Assembly: GCA_037389465.1 (NCBI GenBank)
Contig: JAZARR010000273.1
Coordinates: 186,001-250,000, forward strand
Origin: Baylisascaris procyonis
Taxonomy: Eukaryota; Nematoda; Chromadorea; Rhabditida; Ascarididae
DNA: 64,000 bases
Reading direction: 5' to 3'
Translations under genes and position numbers: made by a program
Notes under the pieces: model-generated
Told to the model about the DNA's origin: nothing
Database searches by the model: none
The model's input: the letters and a program-made list of their open reading frames with translations, nothing else
Part shown: piece by piece, positions 9,615 to 22,121 of the stretch
How positions within the stretch are numbered: the stretch's first letter is position 1
How the letters are laid out: each line of letters starts with the position of its first letter

Positions 9615-12600
9615 TGTTCAAGCGACGCACTGTTGAAGGTGAGGCAGTGTTGAAGGCGACGCACCGTTGAAGGTGAGGCGCTGTTGAAGACGACGCACTG
9701 TTGAAGGTGAGGCGCTGTTGAAGACGACGCACTGTTGAAGGTGAGGCACTGTTGAAGGTGAGGCACTGTTGAAGGTGAGGCACTGTTGAAGGTGAGGCAC
9801 TGTTGAAGGCGACGCACTGTTGAAGGTGTGGCACTGTTGAAGGCGACGCACTGTTGAAGGTGAGGCACTGTTGAAGGCGACGCACTGCTGAAGGTGAGGC
9901 ACTCTTGAAGGCGACACACTGTTGAAGGTGAGGCGCTGTTGAAGACGACGCACTGTTGAAGGTGAGGCACTGTTGAAGGCGACGCACTGTTGAAGGTGAG
10001 GCGCTGTTGAAGACGACGCACTGTTGAAGGTGAGGCGCTGTTGAAGACGACGCACTGTTGAAGGTGAGGCACTGTTGAAGGTGAGGCACTGTTGAAGGCG
10101 ACGCACTGTTGAAGGTGTGGCACTGTTGAAGTCGACGCACTGTTGAAGGTGAGGCACTGTTGAAGGTGAGGCGCTGTTGAAGACGACGCACTGTTGAAGG
10201 TGAGGCGCTGTTGAAGACGACGCAGTGCTGAAGGTGAGGCAGTCTTGAAGGCGACGCACTGTTGAAGACGACGCACTGTTGAAGGTGAGGCACTGTTGAA
10301 GGTGACGCACTGCTGAAGGTGAGGCACTGTTGAAGGCGACGCACTGTTGAAGGTGAGGCCCTGTTGAAGACGACGCACTGTTGAAGGTGTGGCCCTGTTG
10401 AAGGCGACGCGCTTTTGAAGGTGTGGCACTGTTGAAGGCGACGCACTGTTGAAGGCGAGGGACTGTTGAAGGCGACGCACTGCTGAAGGTGAGGCACTCT
10501 TGAAGGCGACGCACTGTTGAAGGTGAGGCGCTGTTGAAGACGACGCACTGTTGAAGGTGAGGCGCTGTTGAAGACGACGCACTGTTGAAGGTGAGGCACT
10601 GTTGAAGGCGACGCACTGCTGAAGGTGAGGCGCTGTTGAAGACGACGCACTGTTGAAGGTGAGGCGCTGTTGAAGACGACGCACTGTTGAAGGTGAGGCA
10701 CTGTTGAAGGTGAGGCACTGTTGAAGGTGAGGCACTGTTGAAGGCGACGCACTGCTGAAGGTGAGGCACTGTGGAAGGCGACGCACTGCTGAAGGTGAGG
10801 CACTCTTGAAGGCGACGCACTGTTGAAGGTCAGGCGCTGTTGAAGACGACGCACTGTTGAAGGTGATGCACTGTTGAAGGCGACGAACTGCTGAAGGTGA
10901 GGCACTCTTGAAGGCGACGCACTGTTGAAGGTGAGGCGCTGTTTAAGACGACGCACTGTTGAAGGTGAGGCACTGTTGAAGGTGAGGCACTGTTGAAGGT
11001 GAGGCACTGTTGAAGGCGACGCACTGCTGAAGGTGAGGCACTCTTGAAGGCGACGCACTGTTGAAGGTGAGGCGCTGTTGAAGACGACGCACTGTCGAAG
11101 GTGAGGCGCTGTTGAAGACGACGCACTGTTGAAGGTGAGGCACTGTTGAAGGCGACGCACTGTTGAAGGTGAGGCGCTGTTGAAGACGACGCACTGTTGA
11201 AGGTGAGGCGCTGTTGAAGGCGACGCAATGCTGAAGGTGAGGCACTCTTGAAGGCGACGCACTGTTGAAGGTGAGGCGCTGTTGAAGACGACGCACTGTT
11301 GAAGGTGAGGCACTGTTGAAGGCGACGCACTGCTGAAGGTGAGGCACTGTTGAAGGCGACGCACTGCTGAAGGTGAGGCACTGTTCAAGCGACGCACTGT
11401 TGAACTTGAGGCAGTGTTGAAGGCGACGCACCGTTGAAGGTGAGGCGCTGTTGAAGACGACGCACTGTTGAAGGTGAGGCGCTGTTGAAGACGACGCACT
11501 GTTGAAGGTGAGGCACTGTTGAAGGTGAGGCACTGTTGAAGGCGACGCACTGTTGAAGGTGTGGCACTGTTGAAGGCGACGCACTGTTGAAGGTGAGGCA
11601 CTGTTGAAGGCGACGCACTGCTGAAGGTGAGGCACTCTTGAAGGCGACACACTGTTGAAGGTGAGGCGCTGTTGAAGACGACGCACTGTTGAAGGTGAGG
11701 CACTGTTGAAGGCGACGCACTGTTGAAGGTGAGGCGCTGTTGAAGGAGACGCACTGTTGAAGGTGAGGCGCTGTTGAAGACGACGCACTGTTGAAGGCGA
11801 CGCGGTGTTGAAAGTGTGGCACTGTTGAAGGCGACGCACTGCTGAAGGTGAGGCACTGTTGAAGGTGAGGCACTGTTGAAGGCGACGCACTGCTGAAGGT
11901 GAGGCACTGCTGAAGGTGAGGCACTGTTCAAGCGACGCACTGTTGAAGGTGAGGCGCTGTTGAAGACGACGCACTGTTGAAGGTGAGGCACTGTTGAAGG
12001 CGACGCACTGCTGAAGGTGAGGCACTGTTGAAGGCGACGCACTGCTGAAGGTGAGGCACTGTTCAAGCGACGCACTGTTGAAGGTGAGGCAGTGTTGAAG
12101 GCGACGCACCGTTGAAGGTGAGGCGCTGTTGAAGACGACGCACTGTTGAAGGTGAGGCGCTGTTGAAGACGACGCACTGTTGAAGGTGAGGCACTGTTGA
12201 AGGTGAGGCACTGTTGAAGGCGACGCACTGTTGAAGGTGTGGCACTGTTGAAGGCGACGCACTGTTGAAGGTGAGGCACTGTTGAAGGCGACGCACTGCT
12301 GAAGGTGAGGCACTCTTGAAGGCGACACACTGTTGAAGGTGAGGCGCTGTTGAAGACGACGCACTGTTGAAGGTGAGGCACTGTTGAAGGAGACGCACTG
12401 TTGAAGGTGAGGCGCCGTTGAAGACGACGCACTGCTGAAGGTGAGGCACTCTTGAAGGCGACGCAATGTTGAAGGTGAGGCGCTGTTGAAGACGACGCAC
12501 TGTTGAAGGTGAGGCGCTGTTGAAGACGACGCACTGTTGAAGGTGAATCACTGTTGAAGACGACGCGCTGTTGAAGGTGAGGCGCTGTTGAAGACGACGC

Positions 12601-14904
12601 ACTGTTGAAGGTGAGGCACTGTTGAAGGTGAGGCACTGTTGAAGGCGACGCACTGCTGAAGGTGAGGCACTCTTGAAGGCGACGCACTGTTGAAGGTGAG
12701 GCGCTGTTGAAGACGACGCACTGTTGAAGGTGAGGCGCTGTTGAAGACGACGCACTGTTCAAGGTGAGGCACTGTTGAAGGCGACGCACTGCTGAAGGTG
12801 AGGCGCTGTTGAAGACGACGCACTGTTGAAGGTGAGGCGCTGTTGAAGACGACGCACTGTTGAAGGTGAGGCACTGTTGAAGACGACGCACTCTTGAAGG
12901 TGAGGCACCGTTGAAGGCGGCGCACTGCTGAAGGTGAGGCACTCTTGAAGGCGACGCACTGTTGAAGGTGAGGCACTGTTGAAGGTGAGGCACAGTTGAA
13001 GGTGAGGCACTGTTGAAGGTGAGGCACTGTTGAAGGTGAGGCACTGTTGAAGGCGACGCACTGCTGAAGGTGAGGCACTGTTGAAGGCGACGCACTGCTG
13101 AAGGTGAGCCACTCTTGAAGGGACGCACTGTTGAAGGTGAGGCGCTGTTGCAGACGACGCACTGTTGAAGGTGAGGCGCTGTTGAAGACGACGCACTGTT
13201 GAAGGTGAGGCACTGTTGAAGGCGACGCACTGCTGAAGGTGAGGCACTGTTGAAGGTGAGGCACTGTTGAAGGCGACGCACTGCTGAAGGTGAGGCAGTC
13301 TTGAAGGCGACGCACTGTTGAAGGTGAGGCGCTGTTGAAGACGACGCACTGTTGAAGGTGAGGCGCTGTTGAAGACGACGCACTGTTGAAGGTGAATCAC
13401 TGTTGAAGGCGACGCACTGTTGAAGGTGTGGCACTGTTGAAGGCGACGCACTGTTGAAGGTAAGGCACTGTTGAAGGTGAGGCGCTGTTGAAGACGACGC
13501 ACTGTTGAAGGTGAGGCGCTGTTGAAGACGACGCAGTGCTGAAGGTGAGGCAGTCTTGAAGGCGACGCACTGTTGAAGACGACGCACTGTTGAAGGTGAG
13601 GCACTGTTGAAGGTGACGCACTGCTGAAGGTGAGGCACTGTTGAAGGCGACGCACTGTTGAAGGTGAGGCCCTGTTGAAGACGACGCACTGTTGAAGGTG
13701 TGGCGCTGTTGAAGGCGGCGCGCTTTTGAAGGTGTGGCACTGTTGAAGGCGACGCACTGTTGAAGGCGAGGGACTGTTGAAGGCGACGCACTGCTGAAGG
13801 TGAGGCACTCTTGAAGGCGACGCACTGTTGAAGGTGAGGCGCTGTTGAAGACGACGCACTGTTGAAGGTGAGGCGCTGTTGAAGACGACGCACTGTTGAA
13901 GGTGAGGCACTGTTGAAGGCGACGCACTGCTGAAGGTGAGGCGCTGTTGAAGACGACGCACTGTTGAAGGTGAGGCGCTGTTGAAGACGACGCACTGTTG
14001 AAGGTGAGGCACTGTTGAAGGTGAGGCACTGTTGAAGGTGAGGCACTGTTGAAGGCGACGCACTGCTGAAGGTGAGGCACTGTGGAAGGCGACGCACTGC
14101 TGAATGTGAGGCACTCTTGAAGGGGACGCACTGTTGAAGGTGAGGCGCTGTTGAAGACGACGCACTGTTGAAGGTGAGGCGCTGTTGAAGACGACGCACT
14201 GTTGAAGGTGAGGCACTGTTGAAGGCGACGCACTGCTGAAGGTGAGGCACTCTTGAAGGCGACGCACTGTTGAAGGTGAGGCGCTGTTGAAGACGACGCA
14301 CTGTTGAAGGTGATGCACTGTTGAAGGCGACGCACTGCTGAAGGTGAGGCACTCTTGAAGGCGACGCACTGTTGAAGGTGAGGCGCTGTTTAAGACGACG
14401 CACTGTTGAAGGTGAGGCACTGTTGAAGGTGAGGCACTGTTGAAGGTGAGGCACTGTTGAAGGCGACGCACTGCTGAAGGTGAGGCACTCTTGAAGGCGA
14501 CGCACTGTTGAAGGTGAGGCGCTGTTGAAGACGACGCACTGTCGAAGGTGAGGCGCTGTTGAAGACGACGCACTGTTGAAAGTGAGGCACTGTTGAAGGC
14601 GACGCACTGTTGAAGGTGAGGCGCTGTTGAAGACGACGCACTGTTGAAGGTGAGGCGCTGTTGAAGGCGACGCAATGCTGAAGGTGAGGCACTCTTGAAG
14701 GCGACGCACTGTTGAAGGTGAGGCGCTGTTGAAGACGACGCACTGTTGAAGGTGAGGCACTGTTGAAGGCGACGCACTGCTGAAGGTGAGGCACTGTTGA
14801 AGGCGACGCACTGCTGAAGGTGAGGCACTGTTCAAGCGACGCACTGTTGAAGGTGAGGCAGTGTTGAAGGCGACGCACCGTTGAAGGTGAGGCGCTGTTG
14901 AAGA

Positions 14905-17900
14905 CGACGCACTGTTGAAGGTGAGGCGCTGTTGAAGACGACGCACTGTTGAAGGTGAGGCACTGTTGAAGGTGAGGCACTGTTGAAGGCGACGCACTGT
15001 TGAAGGTGTGGCACTGTTGAAGGCGACGCACTGTTGAAGGTGAGACACTGTTGAAGGCGACGCACTGTTGAAGGTGAGGCACTCTTGAAGGCGACACACT
15101 GTTGAAGGTGAGGCGCTGTTGAAGACGACGCACTGTTGAAGGTGAGGCACTGTTGAAGGCGACGCACTGTTGAAGGTGAGGCGCTGTTGAAGGAGACGCA
15201 CTGTTGAAGGTGAGGCGCTGTTGAAGACGACTCACTGTTGAAGGCGACGCGGTGTTGAAAGTGTGGCACTGTTGAAGGCGACGCACTGCTGAAGGTGAGG
15301 CACTGTTGAAGGTGTGGCACTGTTGAAGGCGACGCACTGCTGAAGGTGAGGCACTGTTGAAGGTGAGGCACTGTTGAAGGCGACGCACTGCTGAAGGTGA
15401 GGCACTGCTGAAGGTGAGGCACTGTTCAAGCGACGCACTGTTGAAGGTGAGGCGCTGTTGAAGGTGTGGCACTGTTGAAGGCGACGCACTGCTGAAGGTG
15501 AGGCACTGTTGAAGGTGTGGCACTGTTGAAGGTGAGGCACTGTTGAAGGCGACGCACTGCTGAAGGTGAGGCACTGTTGAAGGCGACGCACTGCTGAAGG
15601 TGAGGCACTGTTCAAGCGACGCACTGTTGAAGGTGAGGCAGTGTTGAAGGCGACGCACCGTTGAAGGTGAGGCGCTGTTGAAGACGACGCACTGTTGAAG
15701 GTGAGGCGCTGTTGAAGACGACGCACTGTTGAAGGTGAGGCACTGTTGAAGGTGAGGCACTGTTGAAGGCGACGCACTGTTGAAGGTGTGGCACTGTTGA
15801 AGGCGACGCACTGTTGAAGGTGAGGCACTGTTGAAGGCGACGCACTGCTGAAGGTGAGGCACTCTTGAAGGCGACACACTGTTGAAGGTGAGGCGCTGTT
15901 GAAGACGACGCACTGTTGAAGGTGAGGCACTGTTGAAGGAGACGCACTGTTGAAGGTGAGGCGCCGTTGAAGACGACGCACTGCTGAAGGTGAGGCACTC
16001 TTGAAGGCGACGCACTGTTGAAGGTGAGGCGCTGTTGAAGACGACGCACTGTTGAAGGTGAGGCGCTGTTGAAGACGACGCACTGTTGAAGGTGAATCAC
16101 TGTTGAAGGCGACGCACTGTTGAAGGTGAGGCGCTGTTGAAGACGACGCACTGTTCAAGGTGAGGCACTGTTGAAGGCGACGCACTGCTGAAGGTGAGGC
16201 ACTCTTGAAGGCGACGCACTGTTGAAGGTGAGGCGCTGTTGAAGACGACGCACTGTTGAAGGTGAGGCGCTGTTGAAGACGACGCACTGTTGAAGGTGAG
16301 GCACTGTTGAAGGTGAGGCACTGTTGAAGGCGACGCACTGCTGAAGGTGAGGCACTCTTGAAGGCGACGCACTGTTGAAGGTGAGGCGCTGTTGAAGACG
16401 ACGCACTGTTGAAGGTGAGGCGCTGTTGAAGACGACGCACTGTTGAAGATGAATCACTGTTGAAGGCGACGCACTGTTGAAGGTGAGGCGCTGTTGAAGA
16501 CGACGCACTGTTCAAGGTGAGGCACTGTTGAAGGCGACGCACTGTTGAAGGTGAGGCACTGTGGAAGGCGACGCACTGCTGAATGTGAGGCACTCTTGAA
16601 GGGGACGCACTGTTGAAGGTGAGGCGCTGTTGAAGACGACGCACTGTTGAAGGTGAGGCGCTGTTGAAGACGACGCACTGTTGAAGGTGAGGCACTGTTG
16701 AAGGCGACGCACTGCTGAAGGTGAGGCACTCTTGAAGGCGACGCACTGTTGAAGGTGAGGCGCTGTTGAAGACGACGCACTGTTGAAGGTGATGCACTGT
16801 TGAAGACGACGCACTGTCGAAGGTGAGGCGCTGTTGAAGACGACGCACTGTTGAAGGTGAGGCACTGTTGAAGGCGACGCACTGTTGAAGGTGAGGCGCT
16901 GTTGAAGACGACGCACTGTTGAAGGTGAGGCGCTGCTGAAGACGACGCACTGTTGAAGGTGAGGCACTGTTGAAGGCGACGCACTGCTGAAGGTGAGGCA
17001 CTGTTGAAGGCGACGCACTGCTGAAGGTGAGGCACTGTTCAAGCGACGCACTGTTGAAGGTGAGGCAGTGTTGAAGGCGACGCACCGTTGAAGGTGAGGC
17101 GCTGTTGAAGACGACGCACTGTTGAAGGTGAGGCGCTGTTGAAGACGACGCACTGTTGAAGGTGAGCCACTGTTGAAGGTGAGGCACTGTTGAAGGCGAC
17201 GCACTGTTGAAGGTGTGGCACTGTTGAAGGCGACGCACTGTTGAAGGTGAGGCACTGTTGAAGGCGACGCACTGCTGAAGGTGAGGCACTCTTGAAGGCG
17301 ACACACTGTTGAAGGTGAGGCGCTGTTGAAGACGACGCACTGTTGAAGGTGAGGCACTGTTGAAGGCGACGCACTGTTGAAGGTGAGGCGCTGTTGAAGG
17401 AGACGCACTGTTGAAGGCGACGCGGTGTTGAAAGTGTGGCACTGTTGAAGGCGACGCACTGCTGAAGGTGAGGCACTGTTGAAGGTGAGGCACTGTTGAA
17501 GGCGACGCACTGCTGAAGGTGAGGCACTGCTGAAGGTGAGGCACTGTTCAAGCGACGCACTGTTGAAGGTGAGGCGCTGTTGAAGACGACGCACTGTTGA
17601 AGGTGAGGCACTGTTGAAGGCGACGCACTGCTGAAGGTGAGGCACTGTTGAAGGCGACGCACTGCTGAAGGTGAGGCACTGTTCAAGCGACGCACTGTTG
17701 AAGGTGAGGCAGTGTTGAAGGCGACGCACCATTGAAGGTGAGGCGCTGTTGAAGACGACGCACTGTTGAAGGTGAGGCGCTGTTGAAGACGACGCACTGT
17801 TGAAGGTGAGGCACTGTTGAAGGTGAGGCACTGTTGAAGGCGACGCACTGTTGAAGGTGTGGCACTGTTGAAGGCGACGCACTGTTGAAGGTGAGGCACT

Positions 17901-18370
17901 GTTGAAGGCGACGCACTGCTGAAGGTGAGGCACTCTTGAAGGCGACACACTGTTGAAGGTGAGGCGCTGTTGAAGACGACGCACTGTTGAAGGTGAGGCA
18001 CTGTTGAAGGAGACGCACTGTTGAAGGTGAGGCGCCGTTGAAGACGACGCACTGCTGAAGGTGAGGCACTCTTGAAGGCGACGCACTGTTGAAGGTGAGG
18101 CGCTGTTGAAGACGACGCACTGTTGAAGGTGAGGCGCTGTTGAAGACGACGCACTGTTGAAGGTGAATCACTGTTGAAGGCGACGCACTGTTGAAGGTGA
18201 GGCGCTGTTGAAGACGACGCACTGTTCAAGGTGAGGCACTGTTGAAGGCGACGCACTGCTGAAGGTGAGGCACTCTTGAAGGCGACGCACTGTTGAAGGT
18301 GAGGCGCTGTTGAAGACGACGCACTGTTGAAGGTGAGGCGCTGTTGAAGACGACGCACTGTTGAAGGTGA
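14905..18370 (+). repeat. Higher-order block, copy 1 (3.47 kb)
   Basis: This block reappears 3,751 bp downstream. I noticed very few differences from copy 2, for example 15045 (a here, g in copy 2) and near 17730 (accattg here, accgttg in copy 2). The left limit is where the 16-bp unit at 18652 precedes copy 2 but not copy 1. The right limit is near 18370, where this copy reads gattcactg and copy 2 reads gaggcactg. The high identity implies a recent duplication. Confidence 0.8.
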
Positions 18371-18655
18371 TTCACTGTTGAAGGCGACGCACTGTTGAAG
18401 GTGAGGCGCTGTTGAAGGAGACGCACTGTTGAAGGTGAGGCGCTGTTGAAGACGACTCACTGTTGAAGGCGACGCGGTGTTGAAAGTGTGGCACTGTTGA
18501 AGGCGACGCACTGCTGAAGGTGAGGCACTGTTGAAGGTGTGGCACTGTTGAAGGCGACGCACTGCTGAAGGTGAGGCACTGTTGAAGGTGAGGCACTGTT
18601 GAAGGCGACGCACTGCTGAAGGTGAGGCACTGCTGAAGGTGAGGCACTGTTCAAG

Positions 18656-21600
18656 CGACGCACTGTTGAAGGTGAGGCGCTGTTGAAGACGACGCACTGT
18701 TGAAGGTGAGGCACTGTTGAAGGTGAGGCACTGTTGAAGGCGACGCACTGTTGAAGGTGTGGCACTGTTGAAGGCGACGCACTGTTGAAGGTGAGGCACT
18801 GTTGAAGGCGACGCACTGTTGAAGGTGAGGCACTCTTGAAGGCGACACACTGTTGAAGGTGAGGCGCTGTTGAAGACGACGCACTGTTGAAGGTGAGGCA
18901 CTGTTGAAGGCGACGCACTGTTGAAGGTGAGGCGCTGTTGAAGGAGACGCACTGTTGAAGGTGAGGCGCTGTTGAAGACGACTCACTGTTGAAGGCGACG
19001 CGGTGTTGAAAGTGTGGCACTGTTGAAGGCGACGCACTGCTGAAGGTGAGGCACTGTTGAAGGTGTGGCACTGTTGAAGGCGACGCACTGCTGAAGGTGA
19101 GGCACTGTTGAAGGTGAGGCACTGTTGAAGGCGACGCACTGCTGAAGGTGAGGCACTGCTGAAGGTGAGGCACTGTTCAAGCGACGCACTGTTGAAGGTG
19201 AGGCGCTGTTGAAGGTGTGGCACTGTTGAAGGCGACGCACTGCTGAAGGTGAGGCACTGTTGAAGGTGTGGCACTGTTGAAGGTGAGGCACTGTTGAAGG
19301 CGACGCACTGCTGAAGGTGAGGCACTGTTGAAGGCGACGCACTGCTGAAGGTGAGGCACTGTTCAAGCGACGCACTGTTGAAGGTGAGGCAGTGTTGAAG
19401 GCGACGCACCGTTGAAGGTGAGGCGCTGTTGAAGACGACGCACTGTTGAAGGTGAGGCGCTGTTGAAGACGACGCACTGTTGAAGGTGAGGCACTGTTGA
19501 AGGTGAGGCACTGTTGAAGGCGACGCACTGTTGAAGGTGTGGCACTGTTGAAGGCGACGCACTGTTGAAGGTGAGGCACTGTTGAAGGCGACGCACTGCT
19601 GAAGGTGAGGCACTCTTGAAGGCGACACACTGTTGAAGGTGAGGCGCTGTTGAAGACGACGCACTGTTGAAGGTGAGGCACTGTTGAAGGAGACGCACTG
19701 TTGAAGGTGAGGCGCCGTTGAAGACGACGCACTGCTGAAGGTGAGGCACTCTTGAAGGCGACGCACTGTTGAAGGTGAGGCGCTGTTGAAGACGACGCAC
19801 TGTTGAAGGTGAGGCGCTGTTGAAGACGACGCACTGTTGAAGGTGAATCACTGTTGAAGGCGACGCACTGTTGAAGGTGAGGCGCTGTTGAAGACGACGC
19901 ACTGTTCAAGGTGAGGCACTGTTGAAGGCGACGCACTGCTGAAGGTGAGGCACTCTTGAAGGCGACGCACTGTTGAAGGTGAGGCGCTGTTGAAGACGAC
20001 GCACTGTTGAAGGTGAGGCGCTGTTGAAGACGACGCACTGTTGAAGGTGAGGCACTGTTGAAGGTGAGGCACTGTTGAAGGCGACGCACTGCTGAAGGTG
20101 AGGCACTCTTGAAGGCGACGCACTGTTGAAGGTGAGGCGCTGTTGAAGACGACGCACTGTTGAAGGTGAGGCGCTGTTGAAGACGACGCACTGTTGAAGA
20201 TGAATCACTGTTGAAGGCGACGCACTGTTGAAGGTGAGGCGCTGTTGAAGACGACGCACTGTTCAAGGTGAGGCACTGTTGAAGGCGACGCACTGTTGAA
20301 GGTGAGGCACTGTGGAAGGCGACGCACTGCTGAATGTGAGGCACTCTTGAAGGGGACGCACTGTTGAAGGTGAGGCGCTGTTGAAGACGACGCACTGTTG
20401 AAGGTGAGGCGCTGTTGAAGACGACGCACTGTTGAAGGTGAGGCACTGTTGAAGGCGACGCACTGCTGAAGGTGAGGCACTCTTGAAGGCGACGCACTGT
20501 TGAAGGTGAGGCGCTGTTGAAGACGACGCACTGTTGAAGGTGATGCACTGTTGAAGACGACGCACTGTCGAAGGTGAGGCGCTGTTGAAGACGACGCACT
20601 GTTGAAGGTGAGGCACTGTTGAAGGCGACGCACTGTTGAAGGTGAGGCGCTGTTGAAGACGACGCACTGTTGAAGGTGAGGCGCTGCTGAAGACGACGCA
20701 CTGTTGAAGGTGAGGCACTGTTGAAGGCGACGCACTGCTGAAGGTGAGGCACTGTTGAAGGCGACGCACTGCTGAAGGTGAGGCACTGTTCAAGCGACGC
20801 ACTGTTGAAGGTGAGGCAGTGTTGAAGGCGACGCACCGTTGAAGGTGAGGCGCTGTTGAAGACGACGCACTGTTGAAGGTGAGGCGCTGTTGAAGACGAC
20901 GCACTGTTGAAGGTGAGCCACTGTTGAAGGTGAGGCACTGTTGAAGGCGACGCACTGTTGAAGGTGTGGCACTGTTGAAGGCGACGCACTGTTGAAGGTG
21001 AGGCACTGTTGAAGGCGACGCACTGCTGAAGGTGAGGCACTCTTGAAGGCGACACACTGTTGAAGGTGAGGCGCTGTTGAAGACGACGCACTGTTGAAGG
21101 TGAGGCACTGTTGAAGGCGACGCACTGTTGAAGGTGAGGCGCTGTTGAAGGAGACGCACTGTTGAAGGCGACGCGGTGTTGAAAGTGTGGCACTGTTGAA
21201 GGCGACGCACTGCTGAAGGTGAGGCACTGTTGAAGGTGAGGCACTGTTGAAGGCGACGCACTGCTGAAGGTGAGGCACTGCTGAAGGTGAGGCACTGTTC
21301 AAGCGACGCACTGTTGAAGGTGAGGCGCTGTTGAAGACGACGCACTGTTGAAGGTGAGGCACTGTTGAAGGCGACGCACTGCTGAAGGTGAGGCACTGTT
21401 GAAGGCGACGCACTGCTGAAGGTGAGGCACTGTTCAAGCGACGCACTGTTGAAGGTGAGGCAGTGTTGAAGGCGACGCACCGTTGAAGGTGAGGCGCTGT
21501 TGAAGACGACGCACTGTTGAAGGTGAGGCGCTGTTGAAGACGACGCACTGTTGAAGGTGAGGCACTGTTGAAGGTGAGGCACTGTTGAAGGCGACGCACT

Positions 21601-22121
21601 GTTGAAGGTGTGGCACTGTTGAAGGCGACGCACTGTTGAAGGTGAGGCACTGTTGAAGGCGACGCACTGCTGAAGGTGAGGCACTCTTGAAGGCGACACA
21701 CTGTTGAAGGTGAGGCGCTGTTGAAGACGACGCACTGTTGAAGGTGAGGCACTGTTGAAGGAGACGCACTGTTGAAGGTGAGGCGCCGTTGAAGACGACG
21801 CACTGCTGAAGGTGAGGCACTCTTGAAGGCGACGCACTGTTGAAGGTGAGGCGCTGTTGAAGACGACGCACTGTTGAAGGTGAGGCGCTGTTGAAGACGA
21901 CGCACTGTTGAAGGTGAATCACTGTTGAAGGCGACGCACTGTTGAAGGTGAGGCGCTGTTGAAGACGACGCACTGTTCAAGGTGAGGCACTGTTGAAGGC
22001 GACGCACTGCTGAAGGTGAGGCACTCTTGAAGGCGACGCACTGTTGAAGGTGAGGCGCTGTTGAAGACGACGCACTGTTGAAGGTGAGGCGCTGTTGAAG
22101 ACGACGCACTGTTGAAGGTGA
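18656..22121 (+). repeat. Higher-order block, copy 2 (3.47 kb)
   Basis: Direct duplicate of 14905-18370. The offset of 3,751 bp equals 221 units of which six are the 16-bp form, matching the six 16-bp units that can be counted between the copies (15427, 15613, 17040, 17549, 17684, 18652). About 285 bp of other array sequence separates the two copies. Confidence 0.8.
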
